DNA of 64,000 nt from Gemmatimonadota bacterium (GCA_022710485.1 JAKLGU010000004.1:106107-170106), one strand, 5' to 3'. Numbered from the stretch's first letter, positions 29,335-38,658 are shown. Notes: generated by a model not told the origin, from the letters alone. Numbers and translations are program-made.

Positions 29335-30159
29335 ATGCGAGTCTACCTGTCCGTGGACATGGAAGGCGTGGCGGGCGTGGTCCACGAGGACCAGACCAAC
29401 CCGATCGATCCCCGGTGCGCCGGCGAGTACGGCCGGTTCCGGCGGATCATGACGGGTGAAGCCAACGCCGCGGTGGAAGGCGCCCTGGCGGCGGGGGCCA
29501 CGCGCGTGGTGGTCAACGACAGCCACTGGGAAATGCGGAACATCCTGGCGGAGGAACTTCACCCGGCCGCGGAATTGACGAGCGGCTCCACCAAGCCGCG
29601 CTCGATGCTGGAGGGAATCGACGCGGGCTTCGACGCCGCCTGCTTCATCGGTTACCACGCGCAGGCGGGTACCGCCCACGCGATCCTGGACCACACCTAC
29701 ACCGACCGGATCTTCCAGGTGCGCCTCAACGGCAATCCGGTCGGGGAAGTGGGCCTGAACGCTGCGCTGGCCGGAAGGTTCGGGGTGCCGGTGGCCCTGG
29801 TCTCGGGAGACCAGGCGCTGGCCGCCGAGTGCGCCGCGCTGCTCGGCGAGGGCACTCGCACGGTGGTGGTGAAGCACGCGGTGGCTCGGCACGGCGCGCG
29901 GTCGCTGGCCCCCGCCGAAGCGTGCCGGCTCATCCGCGACGGGGTTGCCGCCGCGGTGCGGACGCCGCCGAAGCCGTGGACCGTGGCGACGCCCTCGACG
30001 ATCGAAGTGAACTTCTGCTCCAGCCACCACGCCGACATGGCCGAGCTGGTGCCGGGCAGCGAGCGAATCGGCGCCCGGACGGTGCGGGTGACGCATGCCG
30101 ACTACGCCGAAACGTTCCGGGCCTTCCGCGCGCTCTACAACTTGGCGTCGGTGCCCTGA
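29335..30159 (+). CDS. dppA: D-aminopeptidase, M55 family
   Basis: A 274-aa zinc peptidase of the Bacillus DppA type, which releases N-terminal D-amino acids such as D-Ala-D-Ala. SVDMEGVAGVV carries the SxDxEG metal motif at residues ~6-11, VVNDSHWEMRN, CFIGYHAQAGT and NGNPVGEVGLN add further ligands and catalytic residues; a late TIEVNFCSSHHADM is also conserved. The ATG at 29335 follows GAGGAAGG. It is the last gene of the transporter run; in B. subtilis the homologue is in the dpp operon. The end overlaps the convergent membrane-protein gene by 25 bases. Confidence 0.92.
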   Translation: MRVYLSVDMEGVAGVVHEDQTNPIDPRCAGEYGRFRRIMTGEANAAVEGALAAGATRVVVNDSHWEMRNILAEELHPAAELTSGSTKPRSMLEGIDAGFDAACFIGYHAQAGTAHAILDHTYTDRIFQVRLNGNPVGEVGLNAALAGRFGVPVALVSGDQALAAECAALLGEGTRTVVVKHAVARHGARSLAPAEACRLIRDGVAAAVRTPPKPWTVATPSTIEVNFCSSHHADMAELVPGSERIGARTVRVTHADYAETFRAFRALYNLASVP

Positions 30160-31649
30160 CCCTCCACCGGCGGCGCGCAACCGCGCACCGCCTCCCACGC
30201 CGGCCCGACGCTGCCACGCGCCTTCCGCCGCGCGAAGTTCCATGTCGAGGCCGGCCCGCTCTTACCCAGTTCCACACCCCACCGGGCTTCCATCTGCCGT
30301 AGCAACGCGCATCGCTCCGATGCCTCCAGCCGCATGGCGCCGTGGACGATCACAGGGACGGCGTCGGAGCTCAGCCGGGCCAGGTACTCCTTGTCCAGCG
30401 ATGCGCCCTCGGCGGCGCGCGCGAGGTTCGCCCGGGCGATGAAGGCGTCCGGATTGATGACGTTCATGGTCAGGAGTGCCAGCAGCGCGGCGAGCACCGC
30501 ACCGGGCATGAACCGCGCGCGCTGTCCCCGCAGCACCGTGGCGGCGAACCATGCGAGCAGCACCGCCAGCCAGGTCATGAAGGCGAGGGTGTAGAAGCGG
30601 TCCTCGGTGAGGCCATAGTAGGAGCGATAGAGCAGCATCCGGTTGTAGGCGCTGGCGAGCAGGAGGGCGAGCAGGACGACGACCGCCGCCGTCAGGCGCC
30701 GGAGCTGGCGAATCTGTGCGGCTTCGTGGCGGGCGAGCAGCCAGTCCGCGGCCAGCAGCAAGGGAAGCGTGAGCGTCGTCACGGCGACCAGCTCGAAGAA
30801 GCCGGCCCGGGCATACTCCGCGATGGTCGTCCCCGTCAGCGCCTGGAATTCGCCCGGACCGAGGAAGAGTTCCATCGCCTGGAAACCGACGAACAGCGCG
30901 AACAGCACGCCGATGGCGCCCAGGAAGGTGAGGACGGTGGCCGGGGGGACTCGTGGGTCGAGCTCGAACGTGGCCGGCGGGAGCCAGCCCTCGCGCCAGA
31001 ATCCGCCGCGCAACAGGCCCGACGCCGCCCACGCCATGAGTCCGGTCAGGAAGAGGTGGGTCGCCACCTTCTCCAGATCGATCGCGAGGATGCTCGCCAT
31101 GGTCTGGCCGAAGAGCGGATCCGCCTGACTCAGCAGTGAGCCGAACAGGAGGAGCACCGGCACGGCGGCCAGCAGCCCCACCCCCACGGCGGCCAGCCGG
31201 CGTGTCCGGGCCGTCAGCGGAAGTTCGGCCCAGCGGACATCGGCGACGGCCGCCGGAATCGGCCCGCCCACCACCGAGACCCCCATCCAGGCACCGCCCC
31301 GGATCAGGTCGGAAATGCCGAGTCGGTCGAGCGACTGCATCGCGGTCGCCGGGGCGGCCACGACGAGCAGGCCGATGATGGCAAGGACGTTGAACGCGAA
31401 GAGGGTGGGAGAATCCCGCCAGAGCATGCAAGGGAGGATGAGCGCCACCGCGCCGGCCAGCCACGCTGCACGCGGTGGCGCCGTAAGCGCGCCGCCGCGG
31501 ACCAGCGCCAGGACGGCAAGGAGCACCGCCACTCCCCAGAGCGTGACGTCGAGCCGCGCCGGAACCCAGACCCGGAGCACGTCCCCGACGATCCCGAGCG
31601 CCGCCGCCGCCCCAAGGAGCGCGAGCGCGTGGCCAGTGCGGCTGTTCAT
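30135..31649 (-). CDS. DUF4173/DUF4153-type integral membrane protein
   Basis: A 504-aa inner-membrane protein with about twelve hydrophobic segments in residues 1-390. The motifs GIVGDVLRV near the start, LYRSYYGLTEDRFYTLAFMTWLA and INPDAFIARANLARA before a ~110-residue soluble tail match the DUF4173 family, of unknown function. Last gene of the minus run from 33956; its ATG overlaps the stop of the preceding gene by 4 bases. Confidence 0.85.
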   Translation of the reverse strand: MNSRTGHALALLGAAAALGIVGDVLRVWVPARLDVTLWGVAVLLAVLALVRGGALTAPPRAAWLAGAVALILPCMLWRDSPTLFAFNVLAIIGLLVVAAPATAMQSLDRLGISDLIRGGAWMGVSVVGGPIPAAVADVRWAELPLTARTRRLAAVGVGLLAAVPVLLLFGSLLSQADPLFGQTMASILAIDLEKVATHLFLTGLMAWAASGLLRGGFWREGWLPPATFELDPRVPPATVLTFLGAIGVLFALFVGFQAMELFLGPGEFQALTGTTIAEYARAGFFELVAVTTLTLPLLLAADWLLARHEAAQIRQLRRLTAAVVVLLALLLASAYNRMLLYRSYYGLTEDRFYTLAFMTWLAVLLAWFAATVLRGQRARFMPGAVLAALLALLTMNVINPDAFIARANLARAAEGASLDKEYLARLSSDAVPVIVHGAMRLEASERCALLRQMEARWGVELGKSGPASTWNFARRKARGSVGPAWEAVRGCAPPVEGQGTDAKL

Positions 31650-32239
31650 GACGGCGAGTCTCCGAGTCCGAGAGTGATTCTTCCCGCCGCGCGGCTGTTG
31701 GCGGGGCCGATGAGCAGGGCCTTCGGGAGCCCGCGAGAGACGACCCGCAGCGAGTACGGTGTGCCGGCGAAGGGGGCGACGAAGGTCACCGTGTCGACCG
31801 CCGACGCCCCGGCGCCGAGCGGCTCCTCGAACGTCTTCCCCTCCTGGAACGGCACCAGCACCGATCCATCCTTCCCGACGAGGCGGAACTGCAGTTCCTG
31901 GGGGAACTCCGGCTCGGACTTCGCGTCACTCCGGGCGCGTACCACCAATCCGATGCGGTCCTCGTCCGTCTCGACCGCGACGATCGAGACGTGGAGGTGG
32001 CAGTCGAACCCGCAGAACGACAGCTCCTGCCCGAGCGGCAGGACCCGGCTCGGCGCCGCGCCCACCGAGATTGCGGTGCCGACGAGGTAAAGCGCCGTGA
32101 ACGCCGCCGTCGCGAGGCCGGTGCGGCGCGCGAGGGCGCGGTCGCCTCGCGCCAGCGCGAAGACGGTGATCCCGAGGCCGAGGATCAGGAGGAGCGCCGC
32201 GGCGATAAGGCCAAGGACGCCGAGCAGGTGGGCAAGCAT
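31646..32239 (-). CDS. Membrane-anchored protein of unknown function
   Basis: A 197-aa protein. Two hydrophobic segments at ~3-27 and ~43-62 (LGLIAAALLLILGLGITVFA; AAFTALYLVGTAISVG) are followed by a ~130-residue beta-rich extracytoplasmic domain with FCGFDCHLHVSIVAVETDEDRIGLVVRA-like strands. The ATG at 32239 is chosen since the longer frame is Arg/Pro-rich. Coupled to the DUF4173 gene. No family recognised. Confidence 0.75.
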   Translation of the reverse strand: MLAHLLGVLGLIAAALLLILGLGITVFALARGDRALARRTGLATAAFTALYLVGTAISVGAAPSRVLPLGQELSFCGFDCHLHVSIVAVETDEDRIGLVVRARSDAKSEPEFPQELQFRLVGKDGSVLVPFQEGKTFEEPLGAGASAVDTVTFVAPFAGTPYSLRVVSRGLPKALLIGPANSRAAGRITLGLGDSPS

Positions 32240-32262
32240 GAATGCGTTCTCCAGGGGTGATG

Positions 32263-32985
32263 TCAGCCGGCGGCGCTGAGGGGCAGGCCGCCGAACCGCC
32301 GCTCGCGGCCCCGAAATTCGTCGAGGGCGGCGCGCAGTTCTTGTTCGTCGAAGTCGGGCCACATGGTCCGGGTGAAGTAGAGCTCCGCGTAGGCAGTTTC
32401 CCAGAGGAGGAAATCGCTGAGCCGTTGCTCGCCGCCGGTCCGGACGAGCAGGTCGACGGGCGGCACCGTCGGTCCGCCGCGCCCGCCGTCGGTGACAGCG
32501 CGCGAGAACTCCTCGCGCGTCGCCGATGGCCGCCCGGCGAGTGCGATGGCGGCGGCCACGATGGCGTCGCGACCGGAGTAGTCGACCGCCAGCCGGAGGT
32601 GCAGCCGCCGGCCGCCGCTCGTGGCGGCCTCGGCGCGGTCGATGGCCGTCAGCAGCGGCAGGGGCAGCCGATCCCGCCGGCCGATGACGGAGAGCCAGAT
32701 GCCCTCCGCCTCGCAGCGCGCCGACTCGCGCCGGAGCTGCTCACGGAAGAGGCGGAGCAGCCACCGCACCTCGCGGTCGGGCCGGGTCCAGTTGTCGGAC
32801 GAGAAGGCGTAGAGGGTCAGCGTCCCGATGCCGGCGGAGGGGCAAGCCTCGATGAGCCGACGCACCGCCGCCACCCCCGCCTGGTGACCGGCGGAACGGG
32901 GGAGCCCCCGCTGGGTGGCCCACCGGCCGTTGCCGTCGAGGATGACGGCGAGGTGCAGTCCGGGAGGTGCGGGCGCGTCAGGCAT
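32263..32985 (-). CDS. uppS: Isoprenyl (undecaprenyl) diphosphate synthase
   Basis: A 240-aa cis-prenyltransferase that builds the C55 lipid carrier for cell-wall synthesis. AVILDGNGRWA holds the catalytic Asp; LTLYAFSSDNWTRP and LAVDYSGRDAI follow; DLLVRTGGEQRLSDFLLWETAYAEL has Gly where RTSGE is usual, and keeps the Glu that binds magnesium. The ATG at 32985 (or the GTG codon just before it) overlaps the regulator gene by 8-11 bases. Confidence 0.95.
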   Translation of the reverse strand: MPDAPAPPGLHLAVILDGNGRWATQRGLPRSAGHQAGVAAVRRLIEACPSAGIGTLTLYAFSSDNWTRPDREVRWLLRLFREQLRRESARCEAEGIWLSVIGRRDRLPLPLLTAIDRAEAATSGGRRLHLRLAVDYSGRDAIVAAAIALAGRPSATREEFSRAVTDGGRGGPTVPPVDLLVRTGGEQRLSDFLLWETAYAELYFTRTMWPDFDEQELRAALDEFRGRERRFGGLPLSAAG

Positions 32986-33361
32986 CACGGGTCCGCCGGA
33001 TGAGCGCTTCCATGTGGTCGAGATACCCGGCCAGCGCCTGGCGGCCGCGCGCCGTCAGGCGGTAGTCGGTCCTCGGCACGCGGCCGGCGAACCCCTTCCG
33101 GCACTCGAGGTAGCCGGCGTCCTCCAGCTTGCGCGCGTGGACGCTCAAGTTGCCGTCGCTCGTGTCCACCAGCGCCTTGAGCTCAGTGAAGGAGAGCCAG
33201 TCGTGCCCCGCCAGGGCGCTCACGATGGCCAGTCGCTTCCGCTCGTGGATCAGGTCGTCGAGTTCGGCGGAAGTGCGTGAGCGGCCCCCGCGCACGGCCC
33301 CGAGCGGGGCGCCAGCGGGCGGGCTTGCGGCCTGCTTGCGGGCGTGCGGCGACCTAGCCAC
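32978..33361 (-). CDS. Winged-helix transcriptional regulator
   Basis: A 127-aa DNA-binding protein. Residues ~35-125 form a compact winged helix: LIHERKRLAIVSALAGHDWL, the recognition region FTELKALVDTSDGNLSVHARKLEDAGYL and the wing PRTDYRLTARGRQAL; this pattern is the MarR/PadR-like HTH_27 group. GTG at 33361 follows GGAGG; the first ~35 residues are basic and probably disordered. Overlaps the membrane-protein gene by 8 bases. Probably represses its own run through the palindrome at 34003-34018. Confidence 0.88.
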   Translation of the reverse strand: MARSPHARKQAASPPAGAPLGAVRGGRSRTSAELDDLIHERKRLAIVSALAGHDWLSFTELKALVDTSDGNLSVHARKLEDAGYLECRKGFAGRVPRTDYRLTARGRQALAGYLDHMEALIRRTRDA

Positions 33362-33956
33362 CGTGCCTCCGCGCGATGTACAGGCCGAAGGCGATCTGCA
33401 CCGCGCCGAACCCAACGGCCAGTCCCGCCGCACCCCACGCGGGCCAGGTGAGCGCCACGGCGCCGATCAGGATCAGCACCACCCCCATGAGCGGGACGGC
33501 GCGCACCGAGAAGGCTCCGCCCGTCACGACGCCGGTGCCGTAGAGCAGCAGCCAGGTGCCGGGGAGGAGTTGCGCCTGGCCCGCCTGCCAGAGCACCGCG
33601 GTCAGCAGCGCGCCCGCCAGGACCGGCGGGGCGAAGCTCAGGAAGAACTGCCGGGCGGGCCGCGTGAACGCCGTGCCCTGCAGGCGCCGCGACTTCCGGC
33701 CGAGGGACCAGGCGCCGATGAGGAAGGCCACGACCCCCTCGACCAGCCAGACGCGAAGCCAGTCCTGCGGCGTGGTGGTCCTGCCGGCCACTGCCGTGGC
33801 GACAAGCGCGGTGCACCCCATGGCGACCCCGCCCCACCCCGGCACACCGGTAAAGGAGGTGGCCCGCTCCATCGTGTTCCGGATGAAGGAGAGGTTCTCG
33901 AGCGCCCGGTCACCGAGGGCGGTGGGATCGTCGGGAGGAGTGGGGCCAGTTGCCAT
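33354..33956 (-). CDS. Multi-pass membrane protein paired with winged-helix regulator
   Basis: A 200-aa protein. A short cytoplasmic N-terminus (MATGPTPPDDPTALGDRALE) precedes about five hydrophobic segments, ending IAFGLYIARRHGG. No known family motif; such membrane proteins beside a small winged-helix gene are common in several phyla. The ATG at 33956 has no Shine-Dalgarno sequence but lies right at the expected transcription start, suggesting a leaderless message. Confidence 0.78.
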   Translation of the reverse strand: MATGPTPPDDPTALGDRALENLSFIRNTMERATSFTGVPGWGGVAMGCTALVATAVAGRTTTPQDWLRVWLVEGVVAFLIGAWSLGRKSRRLQGTAFTRPARQFFLSFAPPVLAGALLTAVLWQAGQAQLLPGTWLLLYGTGVVTGGAFSVRAVPLMGVVLILIGAVALTWPAWGAAGLAVGFGAVQIAFGLYIARRHGG

Positions 33957-33964
33957 GAGGAGAG

Positions 33965-33993
33965 AGGATAACACGAGGGCTGTGTGTCGTCAA
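33965..33993 (-). promoter_or_regulatory. Sigma70-type promoter, likely leaderless start
   Basis: On the minus strand TTGACG (33993-33988), 17 bases, TATCCT (33970-33965). The ATG of the downstream gene begins only 8 bases after the -10 box, about at the transcription start. Confidence 0.6.
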
Positions 33994-33996
33994 GTA

Positions 33997-34018
33997 CTTT
34001 GTTACACAAAGTTGTGTA
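33997..34018. promoter_or_regulatory. Overlapping palindromes, candidate operator
   Basis: TACACAA-AG-TTGTGTA (34003-34018) is perfect over 7-base arms and overlaps CTTTGT-TAC-ACAAAG (33997-34011), perfect over 6. They sit about 10 bases upstream of the -35 box of the promoter at 33965-33993, in the divergent gap to the lipoprotein gene. A dimeric winged-helix protein encoded at 33361 is the obvious candidate to bind. Confidence 0.5.
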
Positions 34019-34149
34019 GTGGTGTGCATCCCCGCCCCGTCACATCGTCACCCGCTGGTGCAGACCGTGACCTCCGGCGGAGATCTGGCGAAAGCCGATC
34101 CGCCGGGTCACATTTGCACCCCCCACCATCCTGCGGCCCCGGGAACTCG

Positions 34150-35262
34150 ATGACAATCAGGCACTTCTTGCTGTTCACGGCCCTCGCCGTGGGAGCATGC
34201 AGTCACGAGGAACCTTTCGACACCCCGGACACGGGCAGCGACAGGCCCTTCCAGCCCGGCACACCGGCCCGGCTCACCTACAATCCGGGCACCGACCAGC
34301 ATCCGTCGTGGGCGGACGACGGGGGGTCGTTCTTCTACTCCTCCCAGCGGTACAGCACCCCCGACGGCGACCGATGCATCGCCCAACTCCCCGCGACCGG
34401 CGGGTCGGCCTTCCGGACCATCTGCAATCCGAACCCCGCCGCCGAAGATTCATCCGATACCTTCGACTCTCCCTCGCTCTTCGGCGACGATCGCCTCCTG
34501 TACGTCCGGACCGCCAGCCGACCCGGGGCCACCGCCCCCAACACGGCGGGCGTCTACGTCGGTTCGCTAGCGGACCCCCTCTCGGCAGCACGGGTACTTC
34601 CGCTTCCGTACACCGTCCCCGGCGGCCGCACCCACGGCATGATCTCGATGGCGCGGTGGCTCGGCCGGAACCAGGTGATGTACCTCGGGCAGTCGGTGAT
34701 CTACGCCCGCGAGTGCAACGGGTGCGCCCTCGACACCATCATCACCGGCCTCGAAGTGGTGGAAATGGACCTGGGCGGCGCGCAGCCGACGCTCACCGTC
34801 GTCCCCGGCACCTACGGCGCCAGCTCCGTCGCCCTCTCGACCACCCGCGACACCCTGTACTACACGCTCATCAATGACAGCCGGGTCTACCGGATCGCCC
34901 TGCCGTCGGCCCAGTTCTCAATCGCGCATGACTTCGGCGCGCAGGGGATCGCGCGCGACGTGACGGTGCTCGGCTCACGCCTGGTCGCGGTCGTCGGCGG
35001 CGAGGTCGCGTACATCGACGACCCGCTCCTCGGCCCGATCCAGCCTGACGGCGGCGGCGCACTGATCTCGGTGGACCTCGTCACGGGCGCCGAGACCATC
35101 CTCCAGGCCCAGACCCCGATGGTGTTCCGCCGGCCGGAGTTCGCGCCGGCGGGCAGCACCGTCCGCCTGGTGGTGGAGGGATACGAGCCAGGCGTCGGCC
35201 CGCAGACGCGCCACCAGCTCGTGAGCCGGGTCGGCGAGCTCTACCTGTTCGAGGCCCCGTGA
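34150..35262 (+). CDS. Surface/periplasmic lipoprotein, beta-propeller-like
   Basis: A 370-aa lipoprotein: signal MTIRHFLLFTALAVGAC with a lipobox ending in Cys 17. The body has TolB/WD40-like strands (NPGTDQHPSWADDGGSFFYSS, SPSLFGDDRLLYVRT, SVALSTTRDTLYYTLIND) that suggest a six- or seven-bladed propeller. Its stop overlaps the TonB-receptor GTG, so the two are made together and may form a surface complex, the way a lipoprotein lid pairs with a TonB receptor. The ligand is unknown. Confidence 0.78.
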   Translation: MTIRHFLLFTALAVGACSHEEPFDTPDTGSDRPFQPGTPARLTYNPGTDQHPSWADDGGSFFYSSQRYSTPDGDRCIAQLPATGGSAFRTICNPNPAAEDSSDTFDSPSLFGDDRLLYVRTASRPGATAPNTAGVYVGSLADPLSAARVLPLPYTVPGGRTHGMISMARWLGRNQVMYLGQSVIYARECNGCALDTIITGLEVVEMDLGGAQPTLTVVPGTYGASSVALSTTRDTLYYTLINDSRVYRIALPSAQFSIAHDFGAQGIARDVTVLGSRLVAVVGGEVAYIDDPLLGPIQPDGGGALISVDLVTGAETILQAQTPMVFRRPEFAPAGSTVRLVVEGYEPGVGPQTRHQLVSRVGELYLFEAP

Positions 35263-38033
35263 GGGCCCGGTTGCTGGCGGGGGTCGCCCTCCTCGCATGT
35301 GCCGCGCCCCTCGCGGCGCAGTCCACCGGGGCCATCGCCGGCGTGGTGACCGATGCGCAGACCGGCAGGGGACTCGCCAATGTCACGGTGACGGTGGAGG
35401 ACGGCCGCCGCGGCGCGGTCTCCGACTCCGCCGGGCGCTACCGGATCCGCGAGGTCCGGAGCGGCACCTACACCCTCCGCGCCGTGCTCATCGGCTACAC
35501 ACCGGCGCAGCGAGAGAGCCTGGTCGTGCAGGCGAGCGGGACCCTCGTGGTGAACGTGGCGATGACACCGACGTCCGTCCCCGTCGACTCGATTTCCATC
35601 CAGGCGGTCAAGGACCCCGTCCTCGATCCGATGGCCGTCGGGACGACGGTGAAGGTCACCGCGGAGGAACTCCGCCGGCTCCCCGTGAGCACCCTGGACG
35701 AGGCGATCTCCCTTTCGGCCGGAGCCGTGGGACAGAGCTATCGGGGCGGCCGCCTCGGACAGCAGAGCTTCGTCCTCGACGGCATGGGGGTCAAGAACCA
35801 GCTCGACGCCTCCACCAACTCACTCGGCGTCCGGATCCCGACCAGCATGGTCACCGAGGCGTCCCTCACCACGAACGCCTTCTCCGCACGCTATGGCCAG
35901 GCGCTGTCCGGTATCGTGAACGTCGTCACGATGGACGGCGGCCCGACCTGGCATGGCCAGGCGACATACGAGTCGGATCGCCTGTTCACGGGCGGCGCCG
36001 ACTTCGGCCTCGATCGGCTCATCCTCCAGGCCGACGGACCCCTCGTGGCCGGCATCACATTCCTCGGCGTCGTGGACGCGACCGGACGGATGGACGCAAG
36101 TCCGGTCAGCGCCCCTCCGCCGACCGACCCCCTGGATCCGCGCACCGACGCGGTGGCGATGCTGCCCCACAACAGCGGCGAACAGCTGGACCTTGCGGGC
36201 AAGCTCATGATACCGATCGGCCGGCAGCAGACGCTCCGGCTGTTCGGCCTGTACGGCGAACAGCAAGGCCTGCTGTACGACCAGCTCTTCAAGTACGAGC
36301 TCGGGTTCGCGCCCGCCCAGCGGATCACTGGCGGCCTCGTCACCGCCGACCTCCAGCACGCGTCCCTGCCGGGCGCCCGCACCCCACTGGTCGCCGACCT
36401 CCGGGTGGGGTGGTACGGGAAGGACTTCCATCGCGGGGAGCTGGTCAGCCAGCCCGACTACAAGTTCGGGGCATTCACCGGGGAGACGTTTCACTTCAAG
36501 GGTGAGGAGATGGCGGAGCGGCTCGATACCGCCGCCGCCAACGCTGCCGTGGCAGGGTTCAGCAACCCGACCTTCAGCACCTCGACCCCGTGGGGGGTCC
36601 CGGCCTTCTTCCTCACGGGTGGATCCCGGGGGGAGATCGCCTACAACCACTTCGAGGAGTTTCGCACCCAGCTGGACGCGACGATTGGCCTCGGGCACAG
36701 CACGGATCTCTTCGTCGGCGCCCAGTACCTCGGCCAGCAGGTGCAAACCTTCCAGCGGATCCAGGCCTACTTGCCGGTGGGGGACAGCGTCCCGCCGGCC
36801 AGCGCCTCCGATTTCTCCCCCCAGGCAGGGTCCGCCTACACCGAGGTGCAGACCCGGCTCACGGACCTCGCCTTCTCCGCGGGATTGCGCTACGACTACT
36901 TCGACCCCGGCATGGACCTGAACGACACGCAGCTCGGGCAGCAATCCTCGCTCAACCCGCGCTTTGCCGTCTCCACGGTGCTCAGCGGCGCCACGCTCGT
37001 GGCGACCTACGGCCGCTTCAGCATGCCACCCGACCTCCAGTACCTGGTCGACGCCACCTTCGACGATTCGACCCGAACCGGTCGATACCGCCGCGGCAAC
37101 CCGAACCTTGGCTTCGAGCAGAGCAACCAGTTCGAATTCAGCCTGCGCCTGCGCCCCCGTGAGCTCTTCACGCTGCGCATCGGCGCCTACGTCAAGAAGC
37201 TCGACGGACTGGTCTCGACCATCCCGCTCGGCACGAACCCCGACAGTTCAATCTTCGGCAACACCGACTACGGCAGCGTGAAGGGCCTCGAGATCCTGGC
37301 CGCCAAGGAGATGGCCCACGGCTGGGGGCTGCAGGTGTCGTACGTCCTGCAGCAGGCCACCGCGACCTCGACGAACGCCTTCCTCCGGCTCCAGATGCCC
37401 ACGATCGAGCCGGGCACCGGGGACACCATCTATCCGGGGCGCGTCGAATACCCGCTTGATTACGACCAGCGCCACAATTTCACGGCCATCTTCCAGTCGG
37501 TCCTGAACCCGACCGCGGGCCCGGTCGTGCTCGGCGGCCACCCGCTCGGCGCCCTCGAGGCCGCGGCCATCCTCCGCTACCAGTCGGGGTTGCCGTATTC
37601 GACCTACAACGCCACCGGCGATTCGCTGACCAGCGACCCGAACGGGCTCCGACTGCCCTCGTATTCCACCGCCGATTTCCTGCTGCGGAAGCCGATCCCG
37701 CTCGGCCGCGTGATGGGGAGCATCTATCTCGACATCCGCAACGTCTTCAACGTCACGCGGGTGGAGTCCGTCCGACGCGACACCGGCACGCCGGACATCG
37801 ACGAGGATGCGCTGCAGGCCCAGGCGAAGGCGACGTACGACGCGCACCCCGAGCCGATCCCCTACGAGTCCCCCCGGTACCGGGCCTACGCCGACCTGGA
37901 CGCGAACGGCATCATCGCCGGCGAGGGAGAACTCCTGCCGCTTTACGTCCGCGCCGCCCGGGACTACAACACGCCGGTCTTCCAGTATGGCTCGCCGCGC
38001 CTGTTCCGCCTCGGGTTCGAAGTGATGTTTTAG
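35259..38033 (+). CDS. TonB-dependent receptor with carboxypeptidase-regulatory N-terminal domain
   Basis: A 924-aa outer-membrane transporter. Signal peptide MRARLLAGVALLACAAPLAAQ; residues ~22-105 are a CarboxypepD_reg-like domain (GAIAGVVTDAQTGRGLANVTV, YRIREVRSGTYTLRA); a plug follows (RRLPVSTLDEAISLSAGAV, FVLDGMGVKNQLDASTNS, FSARYGQALSGIVNVVT) and then a ~650-residue barrel ending FRLGFEVMF with the aromatic C-terminal residue. No TonB box is obvious. GTG start overlaps the lipoprotein stop. Imports an unknown large substrate. Confidence 0.92.
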   Translation: MRARLLAGVALLACAAPLAAQSTGAIAGVVTDAQTGRGLANVTVTVEDGRRGAVSDSAGRYRIREVRSGTYTLRAVLIGYTPAQRESLVVQASGTLVVNVAMTPTSVPVDSISIQAVKDPVLDPMAVGTTVKVTAEELRRLPVSTLDEAISLSAGAVGQSYRGGRLGQQSFVLDGMGVKNQLDASTNSLGVRIPTSMVTEASLTTNAFSARYGQALSGIVNVVTMDGGPTWHGQATYESDRLFTGGADFGLDRLILQADGPLVAGITFLGVVDATGRMDASPVSAPPPTDPLDPRTDAVAMLPHNSGEQLDLAGKLMIPIGRQQTLRLFGLYGEQQGLLYDQLFKYELGFAPAQRITGGLVTADLQHASLPGARTPLVADLRVGWYGKDFHRGELVSQPDYKFGAFTGETFHFKGEEMAERLDTAAANAAVAGFSNPTFSTSTPWGVPAFFLTGGSRGEIAYNHFEEFRTQLDATIGLGHSTDLFVGAQYLGQQVQTFQRIQAYLPVGDSVPPASASDFSPQAGSAYTEVQTRLTDLAFSAGLRYDYFDPGMDLNDTQLGQQSSLNPRFAVSTVLSGATLVATYGRFSMPPDLQYLVDATFDDSTRTGRYRRGNPNLGFEQSNQFEFSLRLRPRELFTLRIGAYVKKLDGLVSTIPLGTNPDSSIFGNTDYGSVKGLEILAAKEMAHGWGLQVSYVLQQATATSTNAFLRLQMPTIEPGTGDTIYPGRVEYPLDYDQRHNFTAIFQSVLNPTAGPVVLGGHPLGALEAAAILRYQSGLPYSTYNATGDSLTSDPNGLRLPSYSTADFLLRKPIPLGRVMGSIYLDIRNVFNVTRVESVRRDTGTPDIDEDALQAQAKATYDAHPEPIPYESPRYRAYADLDANGIIAGEGELLPLYVRAARDYNTPVFQYGSPRLFRLGFEVMF

Positions 38034-38034
38034 C

Positions 38035-38658
38035 ATGCCGGGGCGAGACGCCGCCGAGCGGGCCCAGCTGCTGCGCATCGTGGTGCTCCTCGGCGGACCC
38101 GCGCTCATCATCGGCGCGTTCACCGTCTTCTTCATCGTCTCCCGGTTCCGGCTCCACCCCGCCTTCCTGCTGCTCGGGCTCGTCCTGCTCCTTCCCCTGA
38201 CCTGGGGACTGATCCTGCTCGTCGATGCGGCCACGTCGCGCGGCGCCTCGCGGCTCATCACCGAGATCCACGCCGGTCGCACCGCGCCGAGACAGCCCGG
38301 GTTCTCGCGGCAGGAGGCGCTGGCGGCGCAGGGGCGGCTCGAGGAGGCTGCGGCGTCCTACCGGGCACACCTGCAGGAGGCGCCCCACGACGCGGCCGCC
38401 TGGGTCGGGCTGGGGCGCCTGCTGGCCGGCCCCCTGGCGGACCATGCGGGGGCGGAGGCGGCCTACCTGTCGGCGCGCCGCACCGGCGCCGGAGGGGAGT
38501 GGGAGCGGATCATCGGAAACGACCTGATCGACTTGTACCAGCGGATGGGTGACGGAGGAAGGATGCAGGTGGAGCTGGCCCGGTTCGCAAGCCTCAACCG
38601 GGGGACACGGGAGGGAGCCGCCGCCGCGCAGCTGCTGCGCGGAATGAAGTCAGGATGA
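38035..38658 (+). CDS. Membrane-anchored TPR protein
   Basis: A 207-aa protein with two hydrophobic helices (~15-36 and ~42-63), then a soluble region with TPR-like helices: FSRQEALAAQGRLEEAAASYRAHL and DAAAWVGLGRLLAG ... AEAAYLSARR. The ATG comes one base after the TonB-receptor stop, so it belongs to that unit. No enzymatic motif. Confidence 0.75.
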   Translation: MPGRDAAERAQLLRIVVLLGGPALIIGAFTVFFIVSRFRLHPAFLLLGLVLLLPLTWGLILLVDAATSRGASRLITEIHAGRTAPRQPGFSRQEALAAQGRLEEAAASYRAHLQEAPHDAAAWVGLGRLLAGPLADHAGAEAAYLSARRTGAGGEWERIIGNDLIDLYQRMGDGGRMQVELARFASLNRGTREGAAAAQLLRGMKSG

